Part shown: positions 18,301 through 25,750 of the stretch, piece by piece
Numbering within the stretch: position 1 is the first letter of the stretch
How the letters are laid out: every line of letters begins with the position of its first letter
DNA from: Sphingopyxis soli
GTDB taxonomy: Bacteria > Pseudomonadota > Alphaproteobacteria > Sphingomonadales > Sphingomonadaceae
Assembly (NCBI RefSeq): GCF_018682675.1
Contig: NZ_JAFMTR010000085.1
Span: forward strand, 1 to 47,609
DNA length: 47,609 nt
Direction of reading: 5' to 3'
Position numbers and translations under genes: made by a program
Notes under the pieces: generated by a model
Told to the model about the DNA's origin: nothing
What the model saw: the letters and a program-made list of their open reading frames with translations, nothing else
Database searches by the model: none

Positions 18301-19647
18301 CAGGCGGTGATCGGCAGCTATCTCCAGAAATATGCCTATCCCGATTATTGGGACATGCACGTCAACCAGAACGGTCGCGAGCTCAAGAACTGGGTGCGCG
18401 GCAAGGTGTTCGACAAGAAGATTTCGGGCGAGAAATATGCGCTCGAGGAATTCGCGAACATCAACCAGGGCACGAGCGGCCGCGTGAACTGCCTGCAACA
18501 GCGCGGCGAATATATGTTCGTCGCCGAGGGCAAGGGCGGCTTTCGCGTCTATGACGTCGCCTCGATCGGCAACAAGGGTTTCTCCGAACGCATCGTCCGC
18601 GCGCCTTTCTCGCCGCTGGGGCACGACACGCATGTGAAGACGACCAACGCAACCTGCATGGCGATCGGCACCAACCAGCCGATCAGCATCTCGCGCAACG
18701 ACCATATCGTGAAGGATTTCCCCGAGAATCACGAGCAGGCCTTTCACCCGCTCTATCGCTACGCCGTCATCACCGACAGCGTCGAGGGGCTGGTCCTCGT
18801 CGATATCGACACGATGGCGAACGGCGAATTCCGCGACAACAAGCTGACGCGCGCGCTAACGTGGAATCCGGACAATGTCCTGAAGGGCGCGAGGCATGTC
18901 ACGCTGGCCGGCAATTACGCCTATGTCACCACCGATGCGGGGCTCGTCGTCGTCGACCTGTCGGCGCCGCTCGAACCCAAGGTCACGGCGCAATTGCCGC
19001 TGACCGACGCGCGCGCCAGCGCGGTGCAGTTCCGCTACCTCTGGGTCACCGATGCCGGCGGTGTCAGCCTGTTCGACATCACCAATATGGCGCAGCCGGT
19101 GCCGGTGCCAGAAGGCAATGTGCGGCTTGCCAATGCGCGGAAAATCTATCTCGCGCGGACGTATATGTATGTCGCGGCGAAGGCCGACGGGCTGGTGATC
19201 GTCGACGTGACGCGGCCCGCGGCGCCGGTGGTCTGGCCCGCGCTGACCTTCGACGGCAAGCTGAACGATGCCGAGGATGTAATCGTCGCGTCGACCAACG
19301 CCTCGCTCTTCGCCTATGTCGCCGACGGCCGGAACGGCATCAAGGTGCTGCAGCTGACCAGCCCCGACAATCCCGGCCTTTACGGCTTCTCTCCGAAGCC
19401 GACGCCCGAGCTGATCGCGTGGGCGAGGACCCCGTCGCCGGCGATCGCGCTGTCGAAGGGTCTCGACCGCGACCGCGCAGTCGACGAGAGCGGGGGGCAG
19501 ATCGCCGTGTTCGGCCGCGTCGGTTCGCGTCCGTTCACGCGGAGCGAGATGGAGAAGCTGTTCCTCAACAGCAAGGGCCAGCTGTACAAGGTCCGCGACG
19601 AGGTCGATCAGGCGGCGTGGCGGCCGCCCTTGCTTTACCCGAACTGA
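15316..19647 (+). CDS. Giant ten-haem cytochrome c with C-terminal LVIVD repeats
   Basis: A 1443-residue exported protein; the signal peptide ends near AVRA-SEE (residue 25). Ten CXXCH sites start at residues 58, 80, 160, 351, 467, 670, 697, 816, 827 and 943. A histidine/glycine-rich insert lies at about 396-430. The last 400 residues carry six LVIVD-type repeats (about 1068, 1147, 1200, 1238, 1283, 1331), each a strand of the form VxVxDhxxP, suggesting a beta-propeller surface domain. The haem wire plus propeller fusion implies electron transfer coupled to binding of a partner, polymer or mineral, most likely outside the cell or in the periplasm. It ends the four-gene operon. Substrate unknown. 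Confidence 0.85.
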   Translation: MARKLFALFAFLVMALAFGGQAVRASEEEKPVKVVYRFTPPAPKEQSEAEMAEKSAGCYSCHVRTDQPTMHKTPAVRLGCTDCHGGDSTSPAAFGKPELGYESAYNLAAKKAAHPQPTLPGAWGDSPANPKRSYTLLNKEAPEYIRFVNPSDYRVAREACGACHLEVIEATERSLMSTGAMLWGGAAYNNGIVPYKNYIFGEAYTRDGKPACLLSPSSRLTKEEYAEACKPSFGFDKILTDAEKKRGALAKMYPLPRWSVIPPGDVFRVFERGGRNINTQFAEIGLPNPTGSIQRLEEPGRPDLKQSNRGPGTGLRVAIPVLNIHKTRLNDPFMWFMGTNDQPGDYRHSGCAGCHVIYANDREPRHSLIYAQYGRDGETATVDPTIRDRKWKPESDEHGGGHGDGHGSGGSDHGDGAKHAPDPDQHGALVDPAAAKAGPPAQAKKERLESGHPIGHAFTRAIPTAQCMTCHMHQPNIFLNSYLGYTMWDYESDAPQMWPGPNSTAPRPPGMSDEDYQKKYKQQHYPTAAEVHKTLERNPEGAATRGLWSDVEFLRDVYDVNDTNQNTQFADYHGHGWNFRGIFKRDRNGNLLDAEGNMSTYGTDKAHIVDPADPEKWRKSCSHYTEAKERELCLSTAAPDGREGKFVPPGLNPGKAVHMMDIHAEKGMQCADCHFAQDAHGNGYIQGEVANAVEIGCKDCHGTADALPNLLTSNVAARPQGTNLALLRNSDGRRRFEFQYNDDGEVTGLIQRSIVDPKLEWQVSLVKQAVTPGPHFNAKAARAKLMSRSGADDGKFEWGPGVAKEDRAHGDDKMTCFTCHLSWTTSCGGCHLPIEANWKTKMHHFEGEETRNFATYNPQVARDEMFQLGRHMLTKPGEPGPNGEVRGIITPVRSTSALILSSTNLNRERIYVQQPPISAAGFSSQAFAPHFPHTVRRQETKQCTDCHLSEADDNNAIMSQLLLMGTNFVNFVGLNVWSGQEDSFQATRVTEWDEPQAVIGSYLQKYAYPDYWDMHVNQNGRELKNWVRGKVFDKKISGEKYALEEFANINQGTSGRVNCLQQRGEYMFVAEGKGGFRVYDVASIGNKGFSERIVRAPFSPLGHDTHVKTTNATCMAIGTNQPISISRNDHIVKDFPENHEQAFHPLYRYAVITDSVEGLVLVDIDTMANGEFRDNKLTRALTWNPDNVLKGARHVTLAGNYAYVTTDAGLVVVDLSAPLEPKVTAQLPLTDARASAVQFRYLWVTDAGGVSLFDITNMAQPVPVPEGNVRLANARKIYLARTYMYVAAKADGLVIVDVTRPAAPVVWPALTFDGKLNDAEDVIVASTNASLFAYVADGRNGIKVLQLTSPDNPGLYGFSPKPTPELIAWARTPSPAIALSKGLDRDRAVDESGGQIAVFGRVGSRPFTRSEMEKLFLNSKGQLYKVRDEVDQAAWRPPLLYPN

Positions 19648-19701
19648 ACGTCGCAGGCCAGGCAAGGGGGCCGTTGAACAAGCGTCCCGACCCCTGCTCG
19701 C

Positions 19702-19730
19702 TTGACGGCGAGTCCGCCCCGTGCGCATAT
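19702..19730 (+). promoter_or_regulatory. Candidate ftsK promoter
   Basis: TTGACG at 19702-19707 and GCATAT at 19725-19730 are separated by 17 bases, a good fit to a sigma-70 promoter. It lies in the gap between the cytochrome operon and ftsK and implies that ftsK is not simply the fifth gene of that operon. The predicted transcript start near 19737 leaves a very short leader before ATG 19747 and about 28 bases before ATG 19765. Confidence 0.45.
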
Positions 19731-19764
19731 CGCCCTGCACTCACCCATGGGGACCGAAAACAGC

Positions 19765-22077
19765 ATGGCCAGCCGCAAGCCCGTCGCCGGAAAGGCCGAT
19801 TGGCGCACTATTTTTCGCCAGAGCATCGCGCGCAGCCTCGTCATAGCCGGGGCGGTGGGGCTGGCCGCCTTCACGATTTTCCTGACCCTCGCCTTCCTGA
19901 CCTATGACAGCACCGATGCGGCGCTCAATACCGCCGCGAACGGCAATGCCGCGAACTGGATGGGCGGCGCCGGGGCGTGGTTCGCCGACCTTGGCCTGTC
20001 GATCGGCGGCGCCCCGATCGTGCTGCTGCTCCCCTTGCTCGGGATCATGGCGTGGCGGCTATGGTCGGGCGAGCCGCAACCTTTTTGGCCGCGACAGCTC
20101 GCCTATAGTTTTGCGGGTATATTGCTCGTCGGGCTCGGCGCCGAACTATGGGCGCCCGCGAACGGCGCGCCGATGCCCGCGGGTTGGGGCGGCATCATCG
20201 CGCTCGTCGTCGGCGGGGCGGTGGCGCCCCTGTTCGAACTGGCGGGCGACCCCGTCGCCGCGCTCGCCCGCTTCGGGACGATCCTGCTGCTCGTCGGGAT
20301 CGGCCTCTGGCTCGCCTTCCGTGCGCTGCGGCTCGAAAAGGGCTGGGCGTCGCGGCTTAGGCTTCCGGCGGCCGAGGGGGGGCGGATTGTCGACCCCGCG
20401 CGCACCGACGACGGCACCGTCAAGGCGCCCAATCTGATGGAGCGCGTGATCCGCCCGCGCCCGCGCGCCGAGCCGATCGACCGTGCTCCGCCCGAGATCG
20501 CCGAACCGGTGCAGCGCGCCGCGCCGTCGAAGCCCAAGGCGAAGCCGCAGACCGAACTGTTCACCAACTATCAGCTTCCCTCGATCGACCTGCTCGCCCC
20601 CGCGCCCGAGCGGCAGGCGGGCGCGATCGACAAGGCGGCGCTCGAACGCAATGCGCGCCTGCTCGAATCGGTGCTCGAGGATTTCCAGGTCAAGGGCGTG
20701 ATTACCGCGGTTCGTCCCGGCCCCGTCGTCACCATGTACGAACTCGAACCCGCGCCGGGCACGAAGGCGAGCCGCGTGTCGAACCTCGCCGACGATATCG
20801 CGCGCAACATGTCGGCGCTGTCGGCGCGCATCGCGCCGATCCCCGGCCGCACCGTGATCGGCATCGAACTGCCCAACGCGCACCGCGAGGCGGTGGTGCT
20901 GCACGAAATCATCGGCAGCGCGCTGTTCCAGGACCAGACCGGCGCGCTGCCGATCATCCTCGGCAAGAACATCAGCGGCGACCCGGTGATCGCCGACCTC
21001 GCCCCGATGCCGCACCTCCTGATCGCGGGGACGACGGGGTCGGGCAAGTCGGTCGGGCTGAATGCGATGATCCTGTCGCTGCTCTATCGCCTCGGCCCCG
21101 ATCAGGTGAAGATGATCATGATCGATCCCAAGATGCTGGAACTCAGCGTCTATGACGATATCCCGCACCTGCTTGCGCCCGTCGTTACCGAACCCAAGAA
21201 GGCGATCCGCGCGCTCAAATGGGCGGTCGAGCAGATGGAGGATCGCTACCGGATGATGTCGTCGCTGTCGGTGCGCAACCTCGCCTCGTACAACGACAAG
21301 GTGCGCGGCGCGCTCGCCAAGGGCAAGTCCTTGGGGCGCCGCGTCCAGACCGGCTACGATCCCGACACCGGCCAGCCGGTCTATGAGGAAGAGACGCTCG
21401 ACTATGCGCCGCTGCCGCAGATCGTGGTGGTGGTCGACGAGCTTGCCGACCTGATGATGACCGCGGGCAAGGAGGTTGAATTCCTGATCCAGCGCCTGGC
21501 GCAAAAGGCGCGCGCGGCGGGCATCCACCTGATCCTCGCGACGCAGCGTCCGTCGGTCGACGTCATCACCGGCGTCATCAAGGCGAATTTGCCGACACGC
21601 ATCAGTTTCAACGTCACCTCGAAGATCGACAGCCGCACCATTCTGGGCGAGGCGGGCGCCGAACAGTTGCTCGGCAAGGGCGACATGCTCTATGTCCCCG
21701 GCGGCAAGCAGATCACGCGCATCCACGGTCCCTTCGTCTCCGACGACGAAGTGCGCGCGGTCGCCGATCACTGGAAGGGGCAGGGCCGTCCCGACTATAT
21801 CGAGAGCGTCACCGAAGACCCCGAGGACGGCGGCTTCGCGATGGAAGGCGCCCCGGCGGGCGGCGACAGCGCAGAGGACCGCATGTATGCCAAGGCATGC
21901 CAGATCGTCGCGGAAAGCCAGAAGGCCTCGACGAGCTGGCTGCAGCGACAGTTGCGGATCGGCTACAACAGCGCGGCGCGCCTGATCGAGCGGATGGAAG
22001 AGGAAGGCATTGTCAGCGCGCCGAACCATGTCGGCCGCCGCGACGTGCTGACCGATCAATATGGCCAGCCAAGATGA
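19765..22077 (+). CDS. ftsK: DNA translocase FtsK
   Basis: About 770 residues. The N-terminal part (about 1-190) has four or so membrane helices that anchor it at the septum. A charged linker follows, then the RecA-like motor with Walker A AGTTGSGKS near residue 425, Walker B VVVVDELADL near 553, and a C-terminal gamma winged-helix domain (SWLQRQLRIGYNSAARLIERMEEEG) that reads KOPS sites. It pumps chromosome ends to dif during division and activates XerCD. ATG 19765 is preferred because GGGGAC lies about ten bases upstream; ATG 19747 is possible. In sphingomonads lolA usually follows closely; here two small genes intervene. Confidence 0.95.
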   Translation: MASRKPVAGKADWRTIFRQSIARSLVIAGAVGLAAFTIFLTLAFLTYDSTDAALNTAANGNAANWMGGAGAWFADLGLSIGGAPIVLLLPLLGIMAWRLWSGEPQPFWPRQLAYSFAGILLVGLGAELWAPANGAPMPAGWGGIIALVVGGAVAPLFELAGDPVAALARFGTILLLVGIGLWLAFRALRLEKGWASRLRLPAAEGGRIVDPARTDDGTVKAPNLMERVIRPRPRAEPIDRAPPEIAEPVQRAAPSKPKAKPQTELFTNYQLPSIDLLAPAPERQAGAIDKAALERNARLLESVLEDFQVKGVITAVRPGPVVTMYELEPAPGTKASRVSNLADDIARNMSALSARIAPIPGRTVIGIELPNAHREAVVLHEIIGSALFQDQTGALPIILGKNISGDPVIADLAPMPHLLIAGTTGSGKSVGLNAMILSLLYRLGPDQVKMIMIDPKMLELSVYDDIPHLLAPVVTEPKKAIRALKWAVEQMEDRYRMMSSLSVRNLASYNDKVRGALAKGKSLGRRVQTGYDPDTGQPVYEEETLDYAPLPQIVVVVDELADLMMTAGKEVEFLIQRLAQKARAAGIHLILATQRPSVDVITGVIKANLPTRISFNVTSKIDSRTILGEAGAEQLLGKGDMLYVPGGKQITRIHGPFVSDDEVRAVADHWKGQGRPDYIESVTEDPEDGGFAMEGAPAGGDSAEDRMYAKACQIVAESQKASTSWLQRQLRIGYNSAARLIERMEEEGIVSAPNHVGRRDVLTDQYGQPR

Positions 22078-22168
22078 TCTCGGCCAGACTCATGTCGGCA
22101 ACGCTTCGCCGCGGCGAGCTTGCCAGTGATTTGCGACCACCTAGGCTGTGGTTGCGGGGGATAGCGAC

Positions 22169-22408
22169 ATGACTAGCATTCGATCCGAGATTGATGCCAA
22201 TTTTGATGCGTTTCAGCGCCAGCTGCATGCGAGTCTGACCTCGCATAGAGGGGAATTTGCGCTGCTGCGCCACGGTCAGATCATCGACTTCTTTGAATTC
22301 CCCGGCGCGGCGCTGATTGCGGGGAAAGAACGATTTCCCGACGCGCTCTTCTCGATCCAGGAGGTCAACGACGAACCCATTGATTTGGGCGTCTGGTCGC
22401 ATGCCTGA
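22169..22408 (+). CDS. Small protein, DUF5678-like, partner of the downstream protease-like gene
   Basis: A 79-residue acidic protein starting at ATG 22169 with a GGGGGA ribosome site. The central pattern LTSHRGEFALLRHGQIIDFF followed by a hydrophobic segment and KERFPDALFSIQEV resembles the short DUF5678-type proteins (strand, strand, helix) that are often coded just ahead of retropepsin-like genes. Its 3' end overlaps the next start by eight bases (ATGCCTGA), so the two are translationally coupled. Base composition is visibly lower in G+C than in ftsK and lolA, and the pair splits a normally adjacent gene order, suggesting transfer. Function unknown; an antitoxin-like or substrate role for the partner is only speculation. 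Confidence 0.6.
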   Translation: MTSIRSEIDANFDAFQRQLHASLTSHRGEFALLRHGQIIDFFEFPGAALIAGKERFPDALFSIQEVNDEPIDLGVWSHA

Positions 22409-22820
22409 AATCGAGTGGCGGCATGATGGCCGCCGCATCGTCATTCCCGCCGCGATTCTGCGGGCCGACGATCCGGCCGATCTTCGTTTCCATCCAGTAA
22501 CGGCGCTGGTCGATACCGGCGCGACGTCGAGCGGGATCATGCCGGCAGTCGTCGAAGCGCTCGATTTGGCTCCGGTTGGGAAGCGGCTGGTAAAGGCTGC
22601 ACACGGCGAGGCCATGGTCGACACGTTCGTTTTCCGTATCGGGCTGTTCGCCGACACATCGGACCGGATCCAGCCTTCCTTTCCCTATGTATTCGATGGC
22701 ATAATGGGTCTCCGCTTTGGGCCCAGCGAGCATTTCGATGCCAGCGTCGGCATGGATATCCTCGGCCAATGCGATTTTTCCATCGCCCGGAACCGAAGTT
22801 GCCGCCTGACATTTTGTTGA
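22401..22820 (+). CDS. Retropepsin-like aspartic protease family protein
   Basis: A 139-residue cytoplasmic protein with the aspartyl protease signature ALVDTGATSSGI near residue 37, preceded by a beta hairpin. A second hydrophobic loop, VGMDILGQCDFSI, near residues 116-128 fits the Gly-x-Asp/h-h-G flap region of single-domain pepsins, which act as dimers. Family members are found scattered in proteobacteria; substrates are largely unknown. It overlaps the preceding DUF5678-like gene by eight bases. Like that gene, its composition is less GC-rich than its neighbours. The start ATG (MPEIEW) lies inside the preceding gene, as expected for coupled translation. Confidence 0.75.
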   Translation: MPEIEWRHDGRRIVIPAAILRADDPADLRFHPVTALVDTGATSSGIMPAVVEALDLAPVGKRLVKAAHGEAMVDTFVFRIGLFADTSDRIQPSFPYVFDGIMGLRFGPSEHFDASVGMDILGQCDFSIARNRSCRLTFC

Positions 22821-22891
22821 AGGTGCAGTTCAGGGCGGGTTCAATGCCCGCATGGCATGCTCGGCCGCCCAATAGCAGAATAGAGAGCCAG

Positions 22892-23533
22892 ATGATCTTC
22901 CAGACCAAGCTCACCCGTCTTGCCGCCTTCACCTTCGTTCCCGCGCTCGCCGCGGGTTTTGCGATCGCCGCCCCCGCGATCGCACAGTCGGCCAGCGCGT
23001 TGGCGTCGGTGCAGTCGCACCTCAAGGCGACGAGCTCGATGACCGCCGATTTCGTCCAGACCGACCGCAACGGCCAGCGCCTGTCGGGCAAGCTGACCCT
23101 GAAACGTCCCGGCAAGATCCGCTTCCAGTATCAGAAGGATGTCCCGCTGCTGATCGTCGGCGACGGCAGCCGATTGACGATGATCGACTATCAGGTGAAG
23201 CAGGTGCAAAGCTGGCCGGTCAAGAATTCGCCGCTCGGCGCGCTGCTCGATCCCGAACGCGACCTGTCGAAATATGCGAAGGTGATTCCGACCGGCAGCG
23301 ACGAGGTGCTGAGCGTCGAGGTCAAGGATCCGAAGCGACCCGAATATGGCACGATCACCATGGTGTTCATCCGCGACGGGTCGGCGCCAGCCGGCCTGCG
23401 TCTGCGCGGCTGGGTGGCGCTCGATTCGCAGAACAACCGCACGCGCATCGACCTCAGCAATCAGAGGTTCAACGTCGCGGTCGCCGATTCCGCCTTCAAA
23501 TGGACCGATCCGCGTCCGCGCAAGAAGGTGTGA
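22892..23533 (+). CDS. lolA: Outer-membrane lipoprotein carrier protein LolA
   Basis: A 213-residue periplasmic protein. The signal peptide (about 1-33) ends AIA-QSA. The mature part has the LolA pattern VQSHLKATSSMTADFVQTDRNG followed by GKLTLKRPGKIRFQY and repeated beta strands forming the open barrel that carries lipoprotein acyl chains from LolCDE to LolB. ATG 22892 is chosen because it begins the signal peptide; the upstream in-frame extension has no such character. Order ftsK-lolA-xth is common in this group, supporting the call. The gene is followed by a structured non-coding stretch. Confidence 0.9.
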   Translation: MIFQTKLTRLAAFTFVPALAAGFAIAAPAIAQSASALASVQSHLKATSSMTADFVQTDRNGQRLSGKLTLKRPGKIRFQYQKDVPLLIVGDGSRLTMIDYQVKQVQSWPVKNSPLGALLDPERDLSKYAKVIPTGSDEVLSVEVKDPKRPEYGTITMVFIRDGSAPAGLRLRGWVALDSQNNRTRIDLSNQRFNVAVADSAFKWTDPRPRKKV

Positions 23534-23564
23534 TCGGAATGCTTCGACGAACGGCGCTTCAGAG

Positions 23565-23763
23565 CCGACGAACGACAGCAGACGGCACGTTGTTCAGCTT
23601 GGCGACAGGGAAACCGGGCTAAACAACTCTCGAAGACGCCGCCACGGCCTCCGGATTTGGGTTTCCCCCTGTTGCCCCAGCCGGAATGCCAGGCCTCTTC
23701 ATTCAAGAGCGTGACGAACGCTGACCTTGAACCCCCGTTCCACCGCCCCTGGAACGGGGGTTT
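23565..23763 (+). ncRNA. Candidate structured small RNA between lolA and xth
   Basis: About 300 bases separate lolA and xth with no convincing ORF. The stretch contains a long imperfect stem (23601-23615 with 23660-23676, about 15 pairs), two small hairpins near 23695-23722, and ends in a strong intrinsic terminator. This layout fits an independently transcribed small RNA, or a structured lolA 3' UTR. A 6S-like long hairpin is one possibility, but I could not match it to 6S, SRP, RNase P or tmRNA signatures. Strand is inferred from the terminator and gene direction. Confidence 0.35.
23730..23763 (+). terminator. Strong intrinsic terminator
   Basis: A perfect 12-base-pair stem (AACCCCCGTTCC at 23730-23741 with GGAACGGGGGTT at 23751-23762) closes a 9-base loop and is followed by T-rich sequence. 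It is one of the clearest intrinsic terminators in the window, and it separates lolA or the candidate small RNA from xth. Confidence 0.85.
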
Positions 23764-23834
23764 ATGTTTGCGCGTGTCGTTTTGCCGCTCGCGCTCCGTT
23801 GCTAACGACGCGCTGCGCCGATAGAGCCAGCCGA

Positions 23835-24626
23835 ATGACCTTCAGCATCGCTTCGTGGAACATCAACAGCGTCCGCGCCCGCATCGGGATCGTCGAGAAA
23901 TTCCTGCGCGAGGAAGCGCCCGACGTGCTCTGCCTGCAGGAGACGAAGGTCGAGTGCGGCCTTTTCCCGAAGGCCATGTTCGAACAGCTCGGCTACACCC
24001 ATATCGTCACCAACGGCCAGCGGATGCACCATGGCGTCGCGACGATCAGCCGCGTGCCGCTGACCGAGGTGCGCAAATATGACTGGCAGGCGAATGGCGA
24101 GGCGCGCCATATCGGCGTAACGCTGCCGTCGGGCGTGCGGCTCGACAATGTCTATATCCCCGCCGGCGGGGATATTCCCGACCGCAACCTCAACCCGAAG
24201 TTCGGACAAAAGCTCGACTTTTTCGGCCGCATGACCGAATGGTCGGCAACGCTCGTCGATACGCCGACGATCCTGACCGGCGACTTCAATGTCGCGCCGC
24301 TCGAAAGCGACGTTTGGAACCACAAGGCCTTGCTCGATGTCGTCAGCCACACCCCGGTCGAGGTCGAAACGCTTGCGCGGTTGCAGTCCGCGTCGAACTG
24401 GGTCGACCTCGGCCGCCACTTTATCGAGGCGCCGACCCCGCTCTTCACCTGGTGGAGCTACCGCGCAAAGGACTGGGAGGCCTCGAATCGCGGCCGTCGG
24501 CTCGACCATATGTGGGTCACCCCCGACCTGATGGCAAAGGCGGTCGCGCACCGGACCGTCCAGCCCGCGCGGAGCTGGGAGCGCCCGTCGGATCACATCC
24601 CCATCGTCACGGAGTTCGCCTTTTGA
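23835..24626 (+). CDS. xth: Exodeoxyribonuclease III
   Basis: A 263-residue protein of the Xth/ExoIII branch of the EEP nucleases. Motifs are SWNINSVRAR at the N-terminus, LQETKVE (metal-binding Glu), the GDFNVAP loop, RLDHMWVT and the terminal SDHIPIV catalytic His motif. It cuts DNA at abasic sites and degrades 3' ends during base excision repair in the cytoplasm. ATG 23835 begins the conserved fold; upstream in-frame codons cross the terminator. The stop overlaps the TTG start of ribA, so the two genes are co-translated. Confidence 0.95.
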   Translation: MTFSIASWNINSVRARIGIVEKFLREEAPDVLCLQETKVECGLFPKAMFEQLGYTHIVTNGQRMHHGVATISRVPLTEVRKYDWQANGEARHIGVTLPSGVRLDNVYIPAGGDIPDRNLNPKFGQKLDFFGRMTEWSATLVDTPTILTGDFNVAPLESDVWNHKALLDVVSHTPVEVETLARLQSASNWVDLGRHFIEAPTPLFTWWSYRAKDWEASNRGRRLDHMWVTPDLMAKAVAHRTVQPARSWERPSDHIPIVTEFAF

Positions 24627-25690
24627 GCGAGATCGCCGACCAGCCGCACGCGCGGAGGGCCGCGCGCGCGATCGATGCGCTACGCCGCGGCTGGCCGTTC
24701 CGCGTGACCGGCGCCGACGGCACGCTCGATCTGCTCGCGGTCGAGAGCGCGCGCGACACGGCGCTGGCCGACTTCGGCAGCAAGGATCTGCTGCTGTCGG
24801 GCGAACGCGCCGTGACGCTCAAGCTCACCAACCAGCGCCCCGCCGCGACGCCGGGGCCGGTGCGGCTCGCGGGCGCGACCGACAGCGTCGCGGCCGCGCT
24901 GGCGATCGCCGACCCCGCGCTCGATCTCGCTCACCCGCTCAAGGGGCCGTTCCAGACGATCGCAACCGGCGGCGAGGCGGCCGCCAGCGCGGCGATGACG
25001 ATGGCGCGCCACGCCGGTCTGCTCCCCGCCTTTTTGGTCCGTGAAGCGAAGGGTGCGGCGGAAACCCAATGTTCGGTCGAGGACGTCGCGGCGCTGCTCG
25101 ACCCGGCGCGGCTCGAGATTGCGGCACGTGCGCGTTTGCCGGTCGAGGCGAGCGAAACGGCGGAGATTGTCGCCTTCCGTAGCCCCGAGGAAGCCTCCGA
25201 CCATGTCGCGCTCGTCATCGGCAAGCGCGATCACAATCCGCCGGTGGTCCGCCTGCACAGCGAATGCCTGACCGGCGACGTGCTCGGCAGCCTCAAATGC
25301 GATTGCGGCCCGCAGCTTCATGCCGCGCTGCACGCGATGGCCGATGCGCCGTGGGGCGTGCTCCTCTACCTCCGGCAGGAGGGGCGGGGGATCGGGCTCG
25401 TCAACAAGCTGCGCGCCTATGCGCTGCAGGACCAGGGGTATGACACGGTCGACGCCAACCTCAGGCTGGGCTTTCCGGTCGAGGCGCGCGATTTTGCGAT
25501 TGCGGGACGGATGCTGGAGTTGCTGGGCATCCCGCGTATCCGGCTGATGACCAACAATCCGGAGAAGGTCGCACGGCTCGAGAAGGAAGGCGTCGAGGTC
25601 GTCGAGCGCATCCCGCTCGCGCTGCCGACGAACAAGTATAACGAGCAATATCTCGCGACCAAGCGCGACCGGACAGGGCATCAGCTTTAG
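24623..25690 (+). CDS. ribA: GTP cyclohydrolase II with N-terminal degenerate DHBP-synthase-like region
   Basis: A 355-residue protein. The C-terminal 200 residues are RibA, with zinc cysteines Cys215, Cys226 and Cys228 in HSECLTGD...CDCGPQ, the RQEGRGIGL loop and LMTNNPEK. They open GTP to start riboflavin synthesis. The N-terminal 150 residues resemble a decayed 3,4-dihydroxy-2-butanone-4-phosphate synthase (MARHAG echoes its MARHGRG motif) but lack the ENEGDL catalytic loop. This long form occurs in sphingomonads. The only plausible start is TTG 24623, which overlaps the xth stop, giving coupled translation. Confidence 0.9.
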   Translation: MSEIADQPHARRAARAIDALRRGWPFRVTGADGTLDLLAVESARDTALADFGSKDLLLSGERAVTLKLTNQRPAATPGPVRLAGATDSVAAALAIADPALDLAHPLKGPFQTIATGGEAAASAAMTMARHAGLLPAFLVREAKGAAETQCSVEDVAALLDPARLEIAARARLPVEASETAEIVAFRSPEEASDHVALVIGKRDHNPPVVRLHSECLTGDVLGSLKCDCGPQLHAALHAMADAPWGVLLYLRQEGRGIGLVNKLRAYALQDQGYDTVDANLRLGFPVEARDFAIAGRMLELLGIPRIRLMTNNPEKVARLEKEGVEVVERIPLALPTNKYNEQYLATKRDRTGHQL

Positions 25691-25750
25691 CCGTTTGTTC
25701 CCGCTGCGCGGGAGCGGGCCGGTGCCGCCGGTGCCGTCAGGCAGCGAAAA

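Noticed and set aside
23565..23763. 6S, SRP, RNase P or tmRNA identity for the structured gap
   Set aside because: Signature sequences of SRP, RNase P and tmRNA are absent and the 6S bubble could not be drawn with confidence.
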